From Unio delphinus (taxonomy: Eukaryota; Mollusca; Bivalvia; Unionida; Unionidae), in the NCBI GenBank assembly GCA_029339505.1, contig JAQISU010000164.1, positions 744,001 through 808,000 on the forward strand: a stretch of DNA of 64,000 nucleotides, given 5' to 3'. Under the pieces are notes generated by a model, which made no database searches, had not been told where the DNA came from, and saw only the letters and a list, made by a program, of their open reading frames with translations. Position numbers and translations under genes: made by a program. Below are positions 1 through 12,800 of the stretch, piece by piece. Positions within the stretch are counted from its first letter, which is position 1. Every line of letters starts with the position of its first letter.

Positions 1-1190
1 GGTCTGTGAAGTGTCTTGGAAGTAGTCAGGAAAACAAACAACATAGACCCTGATCTGCAGGCACATTATTCTTCAGCAGATCAGCAGCGTTGTTGATTGC
101 AGTTTGCTTTGATTTATAATTGAGTATATACAGTAGGTCATGTTTTAGTACATGACGAGACAGAAAGTGTCTCAGATAAGAAACAAATGGAATGCTGTAA
201 AACTTTCTCAACTTAACCACACTTTTAATGAAAATGTTAAGCTTTGTTCATAAATTCACCAAAATTGTGAGAAAACTTGTGAGATTTCAAGCCAGAGTTA
301 GATGCATGCATGTCAGAATTTTTAAAATAAATAGCTTGCTCATTGTTCTATGAGTTGCTTTGATTTTTTTTTTCTCCAAAAAAAATAATACCTCCTTGTT
401 AACAAGAAATTTATAATTGAATGCTGATGCAGCTTTTGCAGAAAATTTGACGATAGTAATAATTTTTATCCTGAATGCCTTTGAGGTAATGTTATAGGCT
501 GATCAACAAAAATATGTAAAATATTCTGTTCTGGGGTGATCTAACTGCTGGAAGCCTGATGGATAATAATACATTTCGCAGCAGGAATGGTGATTATTCA
601 GTAAATAATAAACAAACTGAACTTGTTTAGTTTTCTTGGTCTTTTTATACCTTGTAATTGGATTTTTGAAATAAATGATGTAAACACTGATGTTGGATTT
701 ACAATTACCTTGAGTAGAGAATATTATATAGATGTGTTGCTTTTTTTTTATTCCAATGAAATTTTTAAAATAACTTCTAATGCACTGAAGAAATTAATTT
801 TAAAAAATATTTCATTGGAGATGTCTGGTTGAGGTTTTCTGATTGGATGAGTTGTTGTGCTATCATGCAAACACGTGTTTAAAGACATAAACTACATTAA
901 TTTACAGGGAAAACAGTAATTCCACAAAACGATTTTCAATTGTAGTTGCTAAAAGCAACAGTCAATTTTCCAACTTTTTCTACAAACTCTGCCCCCACTT
1001 GAATATAATTTTTTTGGGTTAAAACTTGATACAAGAAAACACTGGTGCATGTAGAAAAGCAAACAAGACTCACTAAAGATATTCAGCATTTGAATATTAT
1101 TTAATTAAATAAATTGTTGACCTTCTAATTTTATCTCCGATTAAGTCTCATTTAATTTCATTAATCTGTACATGTACATTTAGTGGCATA
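1..1190. other. AT-rich DNA without a supportable gene
   Basis: No exon with splice sites or family resemblance was seen. A 64-codon minus-strand frame at 26-220 overlaps a motif (CATAGACC..ATCTGC) repeated elsewhere in the window and is taken as repeat-derived. Confidence 0.6.
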
Positions 1191-1194
1191 GAAA

Positions 1195-1356
1195 TTGTAC
1201 AGTCATTTTTTGGTTGGCATAATTATTGGCAGAAATTGTAGTCATTTTTTGGTAGGCATAATTATTGGCAGAAATTGTACAGTCATTTTTTGGTTGGCAT
1301 AATTATTGGCAGAAATTGTACAGTCATATTTTGGTAGGCATAATTATTGGCAGAAA
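1195..1356. repeat. 41-bp minisatellite, 4 copies
   Basis: Four near-identical tandem units contain CATTTTTTGGTTGGCATAAT followed by TATTGGCAGAAATTGTA. One unit lacks an ACAG tetramer. Copies differ by a few substitutions (TTGG/TAGG). Confidence 0.9.
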
Positions 1357-1376
1357 CCCATGACTGATATATCGAT

Positions 1377-1640
1377 TGTCATCTGTGAACTAATAATTAA
1401 ATGAGTCACCACTGAGTACATTCATCATCTGTGAACTAATAACATAATGGGTCACCAGTGAGTACCATTTGCCATCTGTAAATAGCATATTGGGTCACCA
1501 GTGAATAGTTTTATCTGAGAATAGTTTAATGGGTCACCAGTGAGTACATTCATCATCTGTGAATAGCTTAATGAGGCACGAGTGAGTACATCTTCATCTG
1601 AGAATAACTTAATGGGTCATATGTGAGTACATTAATCATC
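1377..1640. repeat. degenerate 50-60-bp tandem repeat, 5-6 copies
   Basis: Repeating core: CATCTGTGAA followed by AATGGGTCACCAGTGAGTAC. Spacing varies because copies carry indels. It directly follows the 41-bp minisatellite. Confidence 0.8.
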
Positions 1641-2089
1641 AGTTAAGTAATAACCAGTGAGTCTCTACTATTTAATTACTTAAAAACATAATGGTTGTTA
1701 AGTTCAGATTGTTTAGAGCAGTTTCAAAGTTGTCTCCACTATTGATATGTATTGCATTTTTTATTTTTGTTTATTATTGGGTATCGACTGTGAATGTAGT
1801 ACATGAAGAAAATATTGTCATTTCATTTATTTTTTAACCTAATTAATGATTACTGACTGCATATTGATTATAAGAAAAGAAATCAGTTGTCATGTTACCA
1901 TATTCACTGTTTAATTTGGGACAACATAAAAAAAAAATTTAAGTAATTTTTTTTTATACAATATGTTGTGGACACATAATTTTTTTTAGACTCAAAAGCT
2001 TACACCTTTTAATTCATTCGAAAATTATATATTAGAAAATGCACTTAAACTTAAAGTTTAAAAGAAACAACCAAACTGTATATGTGAGA

Positions 2090-2442
2090 TAAAACTCATT
2101 AATCCACTGCGGCATCACCTCATCAACAACAACCGTTCTCCTGCACACACATGTAGAATCCATCCTTTCTGTACATGAATATTTCTTTAGCACCATCATA
2201 CAGTGAAAAATTATCATTTAAAGCAACACATCTCCACGTGTGGAAACTGCAAGGACTTGAGTTAAATTTTTTAAACTTGTACCAGTCATGCATGTTCTCA
2301 CACTTTTAACTCTCTTCATATTGACAATCTGTTCAGGAGTGAGATCAGAGTATACTAGAGTTTTATCAATGTTAATGATCATATTGTGTGCAAAATCATC
2401 TTCTCTTCTGGCCTTTTCAAACTCATTTAATTTCTTCTCCAA
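2090..2442 (-). pseudogene. pogo/Tigger-like transposase relic (first part of DDE domain)
   Basis: The minus-strand frame from 2442 reads KLNEFEKARREDDFAHNM, then NIDKTLVYSDLTPEQIVNMK, then a block ending VLAVSTRGDVLL. This is the region around the first catalytic Asp of DDE_1 (pogo/Tigger) transposases, normally N-x-DET-P. A frameshift near 2217 then gives VVVDEVMPQWINEFY, the usual downstream segment. Both ends of the domain are missing. Clearly non-functional. Confidence 0.8.
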
Positions 2443-4560
2443 ATCTACTGGGGGATGCTGTCATCAATATCTGTGCATGAAGCAATAGATTGTGTCTCTT
2501 TAAAAGCTGTTTCATTTTTTCAATTTATTTTTAAAATTCCCATGAATACTGGTAAAAATGAACCAAAGTTGGCTTCCCTATGTCAGCAGACTTTGTGAAC
2601 ACACACTTTAAAGAACCCAATCACCTGGTCTTCTATTTGTTTGTCATCTGTAATTATAATTTATACAAATGTGCATTGTTGTATGCAGTGTAAATATTAT
2701 ACACATTAACTTGCTGTTATAATACTTTTTATCACCCATGCCAGCAAAAAAAGATTGTCATTTGCATGCACAGTGAACATATTTTCAAAAATGATTTTCA
2801 TTTGCAAGACACTGTTATATAGTTTAACTGCATATAATACAATCGTGGTTATTTTACACCTTATAGTGTATCATGCATGATTCACAGGTGCCATAAATCA
2901 ATCAAATGATATCTCCTGCTCCCTCTTTCTCTTGTTAGCGATTTTGTTGGATCCAGTTTTCATTATAATAACATATTAAACCTTTGAATACAACCAACAC
3001 AATTCATTTCTCTGTGTTCATTTCAATGAACAATGTGTCATGTTATCCAACATAAATGATACTACAGTATGCTAGATATATGTTCTTGTGGATATATTTT
3101 TTCGTTAATAAATTAATCATGACAAGAAAAAAAGTATATGTGAGATAAAATCAATACATTAGTTTATTTCATTTTAGAATTTGTGTATCTATTTTATTGT
3201 AACATGCAATGGGGGGGGGGGGGCACGGATTAACCCTGGTAACAAATTTATTTCATTTGGGATAAATTACAGGGGTGAAAACAATTTCACCATAAGTTCT
3301 GGGACATTAATAAATTAATATGTCCGAAAGATATATGGTAAATACAGTTGCCTAATTTGTGAATCCTTTAAGTATGTCTATACTTAATCACCATTTTGCT
3401 TCCTATCATTTGTCCATCAACAAGTTTCCCAATATCCAAATTTTATCATTAACAAGAGATTAATGGTACTTTATATAAATAAGTGTTAATTAAACAAAAT
3501 TATTGGTGAAATATTCAAATTTTTTCATTCTATACTTTCATTGGTGAAAATTATATCCCTTTTATTTAATGTGGAAGTACAAGATTTCTCATTACCAGTG
3601 GTTGAATTTGTCTAGATACTCAAGTTATAATTATTACAAGAAAAGCATGCAGTTCGTAAGCTAGAGCAACACCTCTATGCTGCATTTCTCAATTGGAACT
3701 GCTTTGTATGTTGGATAAGGTAAAATAATTAACAGAATGTAATAAAGTTAATTTAATACAGCAATTTAATTTATACTGAACCACCAGTTTTTTTTATGAC
3801 CAGCTGATGATTACAATTAAAATTCATGTCAATGTATAAAATGGTGTGTTTAATCTTCTAATGTTTGAATGTTTGGTATACAATTGTACATAATATAAGA
3901 AAGTTTTTCTGTATGATTACCTCCTATGTCATCTTTTGCTACAAAAATACCCACATATTTTAAATTTTGGCTTCACAATTTGTTAAAATAATTGGTTGTT
4001 GATGATGAAATATATCGAACATTAAAGCAGGAAAAGATGATAAATCCTTTATGTATTAGAGTACATATCCTGTATGTATTAGAGTACATATTATGTATGT
4101 ATTAGTGTACTATACAAGTTACTCTATATTTGTAGGTAAAACATGAAAATGATGAACTTTTTTCTCATTGTGTATGTGACAGAAATTGACTATTCCAAAC
4201 AGTCTTCTTGAGTAATTCGAGTCCTACATTCAGTACAAAATATAAAGATTTGTCCTATGCAAAAATGGATGTATGAAAGATACTGTTATAACTTTGATTT
4301 AAATTGTTTCAATTTCTGATGAAGTTATCAAAAGTGAATATTGCAGGACTAGAAAAATATGAAAATGTTCTCTTTGTGTTCAAAATAAAAAAAAAAAATG
4401 AAAATAACAACAAATATTGTGTTCTATTTCAAGTTTTTGTCCAGTGACACAAAACTGTGTTGCGACCAAATTTGTTCACCCAGTCCTGCACTGCCAGATA
4501 AGGGGTTCTAAGGTTATGGTTATATGGCAAGAGTTTGTGAGATGGTCTGTTGTCTCTTAT
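2443..4560. other. AT-rich DNA, no gene seen
   Basis: Holds a 13-bp G run (3211-3223) and three loose copies of a TGTATTAGAGTACATAT motif at 4040-4110. No exon candidate was recognised. Confidence 0.6.
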
Positions 4561-4567
4561 TCACCAT

Positions 4568-4775
4568 TCAATAGGAGCCCTGTGTGGCTGAGTGGTCAAA
4601 AGCACTGTACGGATCACTGCCATCTCACCTCTGCGTGGGTTGGAGTCTAAGATTCAGTTAATGTAGTTATTGAGAAAGCTTGCCAGTAGCTTCTCGTGGG
4701 ATGGTGGTTCTTTCTGGGGGGTTCCCCACGGGTTCTTCCTCCACCAATAATACTGGCCACCATGTATAGTCTAAG
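4568..4775 (+). mobile_element. tRNA-derived SINE, family B, degenerate
   Basis: A tRNA-like head (GGCTGAGTGGTCAAAAGCAC, then GGGTTGGAGTCTAAGATTC as decayed B box) is followed by a body with GCTTGCCAGTAGCTTCTCGT and a tail region with ACTGGCCACCATGTATAG. The same body is found inverted at 25905-26149 and 42885-43055, and head fragments at 17694-17752 and 58416-58475. Confidence 0.8.
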
Positions 4776-4779
4776 GTTA

Positions 4780-5720
4780 TGATTATAAGAGCTTGTGAGA
4801 TGGTTTGTTGTCTCTTATTCACCAATCAATAAACTTGATGGTGGATTGACATGAAACTTTAAAATAGCACTCTGACATCCATCATGGCTGCCACTATGTC
4901 TTCTTGACAATATTGTTGCAGCTACTACTGTATAGATGGTCATATGGCATAGGGTTTTCAGTAAAAGAATTTCTCTGTTTTCTAGGCAGTCTTAAATGAA
5001 AATGGTGCTGATATGAAAACAAATATTGGCATCATGGCAGTCATCTTAAAAATCTTCTCTTATCACTACACCACCCAAAGAAGAGTCATACCCATATGGG
5101 TTTTCATCCTAAATGAAAATAGTGCTGATCTGACAGCCATTATGGCATCCATCTTTTATATCTACTTCTGGATAGTCTACCTTGGTTTCCATGGGAAAAG
5201 CACTTAGCTTCCATTATCTCTAAACAAATTATATCCATTAATGTTTTAAAACCCACAAACCAATCTTCTGGATGGATGTTTATATCTAGAAAGTGTTTTC
5301 ACAAAGTCACTTGTTAATGTTAATAGTGCCAGTCTGAGATCCAGTCTAACCACTATTGCAGCCATCTTGAAATCTTGTCATTAATTCTGAACAGAAAGGA
5401 ATACTGAATGGGGTTTTCAACAGAAGACTTCTTATCAAGTCCAGTTGGTCCCAAGTGAATTTAGTGTAAATCTGACATTGTGCTTTTGCTAAAGCTCCTA
5501 GATGGAGAGTCAAATCAGCATTGGGGTTTTGCCAAAAAAGCTGGCTTATGGTGTCTAGTTGGCTTTACATAAACATGATGGTGGTATTACAGTCGGTCCA
5601 CAGGAAAGGTGATTCTGATCTTAAATCCAACATTGCCACCAAGGTGTCCATCTTGAAAATCTTGTTATTGGTTAAGATTGTCTGAGATGGTTTCCACACT
5701 CAGCATTTTAAAAAAGAAGA
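4780..5720 (-). repeat. degenerate ~150-bp tandem family A, minus orientation
   Basis: Recurring TCTGACATCCATCATGGCTGCC-type segments (split by drift) are about 150 bp apart, together with a conserved AAATGAAAAT-GGTGCTGAT segment. The same unit, inverted, fills 14140-15000, 18840-19610, 31300-32300 and part of 50940-51450. Copies diverge strongly, so the arrays are old. Confidence 0.7.
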
Positions 5721-6240
5721 AAAAGACATGTATTCCTGGAAATTATTTTCAGTCAGTAGTGTGTCTGTGCTTTCAAGTGGCTCTAGTTCTTGAGCAGAAA
5801 AAGTAATAAAAAATAATTTTTGTTTGCTTCCAAAGATGTGAATTACATTTTACTAGCAATGTCATCTTTTTTTTCTCCAAGTGTAGAATACTTATTTTGC
5901 ATTTGACAGAATGCTGCATTAATAACAGGATGTATGTATTTAGAATTACATATACCAGTATATGCATTTCATTCTGTATAAATGCATATTTCATTTTGAT
6001 CTGGTTTGAGATGAATAATTTGGCAAGATTAATTTCACTAATGCAGTTAATATATTTGTAGCTTACAAGGTAAGTGACACAGAATCTGTCCATGTTTCCA
6101 TTCATCTTTTAATTTTGTAATTTCATTCTCATTATTTATGAATAGCAGCATTAAACCATATATGGGCTGTGAAGCTCCATCAGAACAATAGTTTGAACCA
6201 GCTACATGGATAGGACAATTAGCAAATAATTCGAGTCACT
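5721..6240. other. no gene seen
   Basis: AT-rich sequence. A 110-codon minus-strand frame (5773-6105) has low-complexity composition and no recognisable domain. Confidence 0.5.
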
Positions 6241-6500
6241 TCCTTTTGATCATCTTAGCATACACATTGCTAATACACCACCTTGTGAACACTCTAGCAT
6301 CCACATTTATTATTAGATTTAAAAAAACTTCATATCACTATGAAAATGTTAGGTATTCATGTATATGTTTTAGAGCTATGTACAGTCATCTTGCATAGGT
6401 GTTGATGATGCCCAAAGCTTGCAAACACACTTTTTTCCACTTTATAAATAGATTTAATCAAATTTGCTGTGAAGTTTCATCTTACAAGGAGCCACCATGA
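6240..6500. repeat. degenerate tandem family B, short block
   Basis: Contains CTTGTGAACACTCTAGCATC and the AATTTGCTGTGAAGTTTCAT segment, which recur many times in 7090-8130. About 200-bp period, heavily diverged. Confidence 0.55.
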
Positions 6501-6572
6501 GCTTGGTGATGAGCTCCTTTTTTAATATTTTTTTAAAGTTATTACCCGCCGATACATAATCTTAACTTAATA

Positions 6573-6773
6573 CAGTAAAAGCCTGTCTTGAGAGACTACT
6601 TCTATTAGACCACCTGTTTTGGGAGACCAGAATCTCAATGCACAGATTTATTGATTACCGTATATCGTGTTATGACCTGTTATGAGAGACCATCTGTTTT
6701 GAGAGACCACTTGTCTTGAGAGACCATTTTTTTTTTTGGCAGAAGGAGTGGCCTTTCAAGACAAGTTCTACTG
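6573..6773. mobile_element. pogo-like MITE copy 1 (201 bp)
   Basis: Left end CAGTAAAAGCCTGTCTTGAG and right end CTTTCAAGACAAGTTCTACTG form imperfect terminal inverted repeats flanked by TA on both sides, as expected for Tc1/mariner/pogo elements. The interior repeats GAGAGACCACNTGT-type units. Confidence 0.8.
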
Positions 6774-6908
6774 TAGTGTCAGATTTTTTAAAATTACTGT
6801 GGAACCAAATCCGTTGTTACTGCAACAGTAACACTTCATCTTGAAAAGATTTTGATGATGAGCTGGTTTTGCTCGTAAGGCTTATTGCCCTGAATGAACT
6901 TACTAGTA

Positions 6909-7084
6909 CAGTAAAACCAGTCTTGAAAGACCACTGCTATGTGAGACCACCTGTCTTGAGAGACCACATTTTCATTGCACATAATTATTGATTATATATC
7001 TTTATGACCTGTTTCAAGAGACCACCTCTCTTGAGACCATACTTTTTTGGCAAAAGAGGTGGTCTTTCAAGACAGGTTCTACTG
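6909..7084. mobile_element. pogo-like MITE copy 2 (176 bp)
   Basis: Same family and orientation as the 6573-6773 copy, 135 bp downstream. Ends are CAGTAAAACCAGTCTTGAAA and TTTCAAGACAGGTTCTACTG, flanked by TA. The right end keeps the better inverted repeat. Confidence 0.8.
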
Positions 7085-7089
7085 TAATT

Positions 7090-8130
7090 CTAATGGCTTG
7101 TGAACACTAGCATTCTTACCCTTTGTTTGATTTTAGTTATGTTAACAGTTAAGCTTTATCTAAGAGCTTGACAGAGTTAACTGATGACTTGATTTAAATT
7201 TTCTTTTACTGTTATGGCCCTTGATTGAGACCCTTAGTTATGACCCTTAATTGACTTGGAATAGATAGTCCACTAGCTTTAACACTAGCATTCAGTTTTT
7301 TGTTTCATTTCAGCCGAACTTTCTGGGAAGATTAACTTTAACAAGGTCTTGTATGGATTTAATTACGAGTAGATCTTTACAATTTGTTACTCAGTTGAAG
7401 CCCTTGATCAGCCTAGAGACTCCCCACAGCTTATGAACATGCTAATATTCACACTTGTTTGATTTCTGTTGAATTTGCACTGAAGCTTAGGCTCAATAAC
7501 CTCTTGGGGTTGGAAGATGACCAGATTTTTACATTTACAGTGCTATGGCCTTGACAGACTTAAAGTAGGCTTGTTACTGGAATGTGAACTACGTCACATT
7601 TTCTGTTTGATTTCAATCAGTTTTGGCTATGTTGCCTCATCTTCAACTCAGTTGATTTCTACAATTATCAGAGTTTTATATTTTACAGAGTTATGACCCT
7701 TGATCATAAGCATTGTGCTGTCTTTTGATCACTAGCTTTCACTTATTTGCCTTACTTCAACATCTTGTATTTAAAAAACCCATCTTGTTTAGGTTTTATC
7801 AGATTTTGCTGCCTAGCTTTTGCCTGTATTTTATATGGTCATAACCCACAAGTAACTGAGAATAACCACGAAAAAGTTGATCCAGCTTCCACATCATTTG
7901 TGTTAAATGAACCAAATCTCCTGTAAAGTTGTATCACAGCAAGATTTATGCGAGTTCTTTTAGATATAGGACCAGATTTAACAAAATTATGGCCCTTGAT
8001 AGACCTGGAATTTTTAATAGCTCTTAAAAACTTTAATATTTAATGTTGTAGTTTTCATCAAATTATTTATGAAGCCATATGTTACAGAGTTAGTGATATC
8101 TAGTTTCCAGCCTTTTAATAGGAGAATCCC
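7090..8130. repeat. degenerate tandem family B, about 200-bp units
   Basis: Recurring order of motifs: ACACTAGCATTC, TTGTTTGATTTCAGTTGAA, GAAGCTTA..CTCAATAA, TCTACAATTTAC and GTTATGGCCCTTGATCAGA. Five or more diverged copies can be traced. No gene content. Confidence 0.6.
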
Positions 8131-8424
8131 CATGTTAATGGCAACATCATGAACATATCTGTATTTATGGATGTTAGATTCCAGTTTTTTGGTATCTTTT
8201 ATGAAAACACTTGTTTGTCATGAGCAGAAAAACTAACTTTAATCAATATTTTTCATTGTTGTATTTTGGCACAATTTTAAGAATTCATTTGTAACATAAC
8301 ACTTGAAGTGTTTGCTCCTGTTCGAAATTCTTTTTTTCTGAAAGATCCAGTTCCTATTGCAGTTCTCAATAATATTAATTTCTAGTGAAATAGCAAGCTT
8401 TTTTTTATTGTCTTTTAAGACAGG

Positions 8425-8570
8425 AGTATCTCTTGATGCCGAGTGCCCAGCAAGGCAGCTGCCAGTACCAATGTTTTAATAAATCTTTGGTATGATGCTG
8501 CCAAAGTTCAAACCCTTAACTGCCAGCGTCTGAGGTGGACGCTTTAACCATTTAGGCTTCAACATTACTC
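8425..8570 (-). mobile_element. SINE family A, 5' part, minus strand
   Basis: Read on the minus strand it has a tRNA-like head (CCTAAATGGTTAAAGCGTCC and a decayed GGTTTGAACTTT B box), then CATACCAAAGA, then TGGTACTGGCAGCTGCCTTG and CACTCGGCATCAAGAG, the same order as the full copy at 44208-44536. The 3' half is missing. Confidence 0.8.
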
Positions 8571-8599
8571 CTACATCAATCTTTACCCTATCTTTTAAA

Positions 8600-9800
8600 A
8601 AAGGTCTGTGCACTTAGCAGCTGGACTTGTATGAATATATATGGCAAGCTTACTTCGGCTTACAGCCAGGTAGCTAAAATAATGGTAAACTAGATAAATT
8701 TGAATTGAACTATTTGTCAACTTTACATTACAAACCTGGACTGTCCGAACCAAGAAACAAAATCTGTCCTAATGTCATTATAAATATCTTATTCTTTGGG
8801 GAGATGTGGGAAAAAAGACTGATTCAGAATATATTTTATTTACATATATGTAATATTTATCACCAATATATAAAGATTATCTTTTGTCATCATGAGAATT
8901 TTTTTTCTTCTTTCCAGGTTCAGTTTCAAATCCTGGGTATATTGGAAAATTTTCTGAAATGATAAAAAGACAAATTCCTTCAAAAGAGATTTTTGCATAA
9001 AAACCTGCTTTATTCACTCAGAAAAAGATTAAAGAGTGAACTAAAAACGTGTTCATGGAACAAAGATGCCCTAACACAGTGCCTTAAAACTGACCTGAAT
9101 GAAAAACATAATTAGATGGCTGACATCTTTAACTGCTTACAAGATTTTACAGAAAAAAATAAATTGATATATAAAACAACTTTTTATGGTAGAGGGATAA
9201 GGTTAACTTTTTTATCAATGGCTTTGCATAGATCAAAGTTTTGATTACCCATCTACATGTTCGTATAAAGTTTCACTTTATTACTAGAAATAATTTAATA
9301 AATATAGAATTAAAACAAAATAACAAATGAAAATATAGTAACATACTCGAACAAAATAATATTTTCAATGTGAGATGTGTAAACATTCAAAATGCAAAAT
9401 CACCAAAATACTAATGATGTACATTACAAAATACAGAAAAACAATTATCAGATATGTTTAACTTTTTCCTTTTCCTTTAAGTGGACTTAGGATCTGATCA
9501 TTATAAAATTGAAAATACATGGTGTAATAAAAGTCACGTGATGAAAGAACTTTTTGAAAATGTTAAAGGGACATAACTCTGATAAATACAGTGATCAAAA
9601 GCTCATTTGAAATATTTATCATAGAAACTGCTAATAGAGTGAAATATTTTATAGTGCTCACTGCTGATGGAATCTCTGCTCAGCTTTTCAAATTCCAAAT
9701 ATTTGGAACAAATAAGGACAAATATATCTGCAAAAGTTAATATCAATGACTTCCACAATATTTCTCTTTTCTTACTAAGGGCCATTCCAGGATTAAAAAG
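8600..9800. other. AT-rich DNA downstream of NDUFAF2, no gene seen
   Basis: The open frames here (for example 8705-8962 plus and 9603-9785 minus) lack recognisable domains and splice context. The NDUFAF2 3' UTR may extend into this stretch, but its end is not visible. Confidence 0.5.
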
Positions 9801-9806
9801 GAAAGA

Positions 9807-9832
9807 CTAGTTGGGGTTGAAAGTCACTTTTT
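9807..9832 (-). CDS. tentative last coding exon of NDUFAF2
   Basis: After TTAGGTCACAG, 26 nt continue the phase-1 frame of the 10089-10140 exon as KKVTFNPN and a stop at 9807-9809. The short tail vaguely recalls the TFQPGSW motif near the human C-terminus. The polypyrimidine tract is weak and the exon very short, so this is only a candidate. Confidence 0.25.
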
Positions 9833-12800
9833 CTGTGACCTAACCAGAATCTAATACTATTAATATTCATTGGATTCTTTATAGTAATCTCTGAACAGTG
9901 TCAATCATACTGAATTACAGTGATGCCCACACATATATTGAACATATCTTCAATTCTGGAATTGTCCTAAACAGTATGGTTTTTCACTAGAATGGGTAAG
10001 CAGGAGTAGTGAAGAGACAGATGGAAGGGGTGATCAAAAATGGGTTCCTATATCTTTGAATAGATTCTTCCAATAAAGTAAACCTTACTTTGAGTATATC
10101 TTATCTCCTGTGAACCATGCTCCTCGTTTTCCATGCCTGTCTGGAAAAAACAACAACCTATTCATACAAGATGCATATGGTATATTCAATTACACGTATA
10201 GTTCTTACTCACTATAACTAGCATAACATCCAACTGCATAGCGTATGTCTGTATTACATAAATGACTGAAAACTACATAAATGCATGCGTGTTATGCATT
10301 ATATGCTAAAAACATTAATAAAACTGTTTACTCTTTTTATTCATAAATTTTTTTATACAATTAAAGATTTATGAATCTTTAAAGATCCAGTTTTATGTAT
10401 TTATATATTTAAATATCATTTACCTATCCTGTTAATGCATTATTTTTCCTGGTCCATTATTTTTTAATGAATAAAACAATTATGTATGGTAAAAATTTAA
10501 GCTATGACATCATCTTGTTTGTATCATGATGTTTCTATCATTTATAGGATCAGAATGTATTTAATGACATAAGCAATAATATTAATTTCAGATTGATGAA
10601 GCAAAAAGTGAAAATGGTCACACATTCTACGTGCTGATGTTGTTAATTTTATGTGTTTGTGTGTGTGTGTGTGTGTGTCTTTATATGTCTTTTTAAAATT
10701 CCATACATCTCAGCCAATATGCCATCACCGGTGGATAAAAAACCTAAAGCAACCAGAAAGTGATGTCATATATACATCTAATGTTAAACATAAATGAATA
10801 CTACAAGTTTGTTTCTTGGAAATTTCAAAGCAAGTTGCACTGAGAATTTAATTACTTTTGGATAATAGGGTGTTTAGTGTTTGAGCCAAACTGATTCTTT
10901 TAACAACCTACAAGACTGTTACTACCGTATATACTCATGTAAAAGCCGAGAAATTTAGGAAAAAAATAAGGCCTTGAAGAAGGAGGGTCGGCTTATCTGC
11001 AGGTCAAGTTCCAAATCTGAAATTTATAATGCTTTTTCCCCTCGATTTCCAGTATTTATTGTTTCTGTTGATCACCGAATATGAGATCACATGCCTAATG
11101 ATGCCACATGGCTGATAAGATTTATCCTGTCGTGAAGTACCGGTAAAACAAATATTTTTTTTTCTAACATAAGTGGTAGGATAATGAATGAAAAACATGT
11201 TTTAAAGTACTTGACGTCTATTTGACAGATGTCCATCCACCAGAAAATACAGTCATACGTGTTATTTGAACCACGCAAATATGTGTGTTTTCCAAAAGAA
11301 CCGCCATATTAGTAATCTCTATTCAAGTATTTAACCCTCAGCTAATCAGTAATCATTAAACTCTACGGTTTCGTAGAAATGCATGCTAGTTTATTTCAGT
11401 GTAAATATGAAAAGAATCTACGTAGAAAAAATAAAAGAATTACAATACTGAAGATATACAGTCATACGTGTTATTTGAACTACGGAAATACGTGTATTTT
11501 CCAAAAGAACCACCATATTAATAATCTCTAGTCAAGTATTTAACCCTCAGCTAATCAGTAATAATTAAACTCTACGGTTTCGTAAAAATGCACGCTAGCC
11601 TATTTCAGTGTAAATATGAAAAAAATCTACATAAAAAAAAAAAGAATTACGATACTGAAGGTATATACGACAAACATTTTGATTGAGAGTAGAAATACAT
11701 GTACGACAGTCTTAAAGAAACAATAGTGAGAGGCTCTATAGGGGTTTGTTGCGCGCACGCTTAGGAAGCGTAAATAAAATTGCAATATACAAGTCAGCGT
11801 GAATAATTGTAAAACAATATAATTTGTTGGATTTCTTTGATAGGTGTTTTAGACGTAATAGGCAGCCACAGTTTATATACTACTGTTGATTGGTTGTTTG
11901 TAAAGCAAAGTGGTTTCTCAAAGGTAAAGTGTTGCACAATAGCTCCCATATGCTTAATCTGTGATAAATGCCTCAGGGATAATAAGGTTTTTTTTTGTTG
12001 CACAATGCCAATGACTTTACTAAAATATGCCGACTCTAAGTAAGATGTATCGTTTACTGAGATATGGTAGTGGACATGGTTTCTGCTCAAAGTTATAAAC
12101 TGTCACAATACTTGAATCATGTCCACGCTGAAACCAGTCATATTTTGATCAATTGAATCACAGTACCGGTAGTTTAAAAAACACACAAATAAACAACAAT
12201 GATAAATAATTTTTATCAAATACAAATTGATAATCAACTGTGGAAATAATTACAGGATAAGGTATATACATATTTCACTACCACTATAAGAAATTATTTC
12301 AGTTTAATCTCTTTAGAAGTTTATATTCAATTTAACCGGATAACATGAGTAGTATAGAAAGTAAAAGAAAGCGTTTTGCGTATGATGAAGCATTCAAACT
12401 TAACGTTATTGAATATGCAGAAGCAAATAACTGTGCTGCAGCACACGAATTTTTGTGAACGAGAAGCAAGTACGGGAATGGCGGCAATTCGTCTACGTGC
12501 TATGCAGATGGCGAAAATAATAAATGTAAGTTGGCAGATTCAAAATTTGTTCCATATGCCAGCTGGTGCTCTCGTTTTAAGAACCGGACTATCGGATGAC
12601 CATGATGACAATGACGACGTATATGATGAAAGCACGCCCGTAACAGAAGCCAAGTTTCGTGAAATGTTTGGCGAGTCTGATACAGAGCCCAATTTTAAAG
12701 GATTCTAAAAGTGATTGAACTTTTATAATTCATGATTTTAGAATGAGGATTAATTAAATTTCCATTAAGACTTAACACTTTAGAATTGTTTTTATTTCAA

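Noticed and set aside
26..220. 64-codon minus-strand frame at the left edge, faintly recalling a death-fold (CARD-like) sequence
   Set aside because: It contains a motif found at three other places in the window, ends in a frameshift-like position, and the resemblance is too weak to call.
5773..6105. 110-codon minus-strand frame
   Set aside because: AT-rich, hydrophobic low-complexity translation without splice context or recognised family.
11249..11667. Direct repeats as possible LTRs of a small retroelement
   Set aside because: They are adjacent (209-bp period), lie inside a TIR-bounded element, and have no TG..CA ends or retroelement content.
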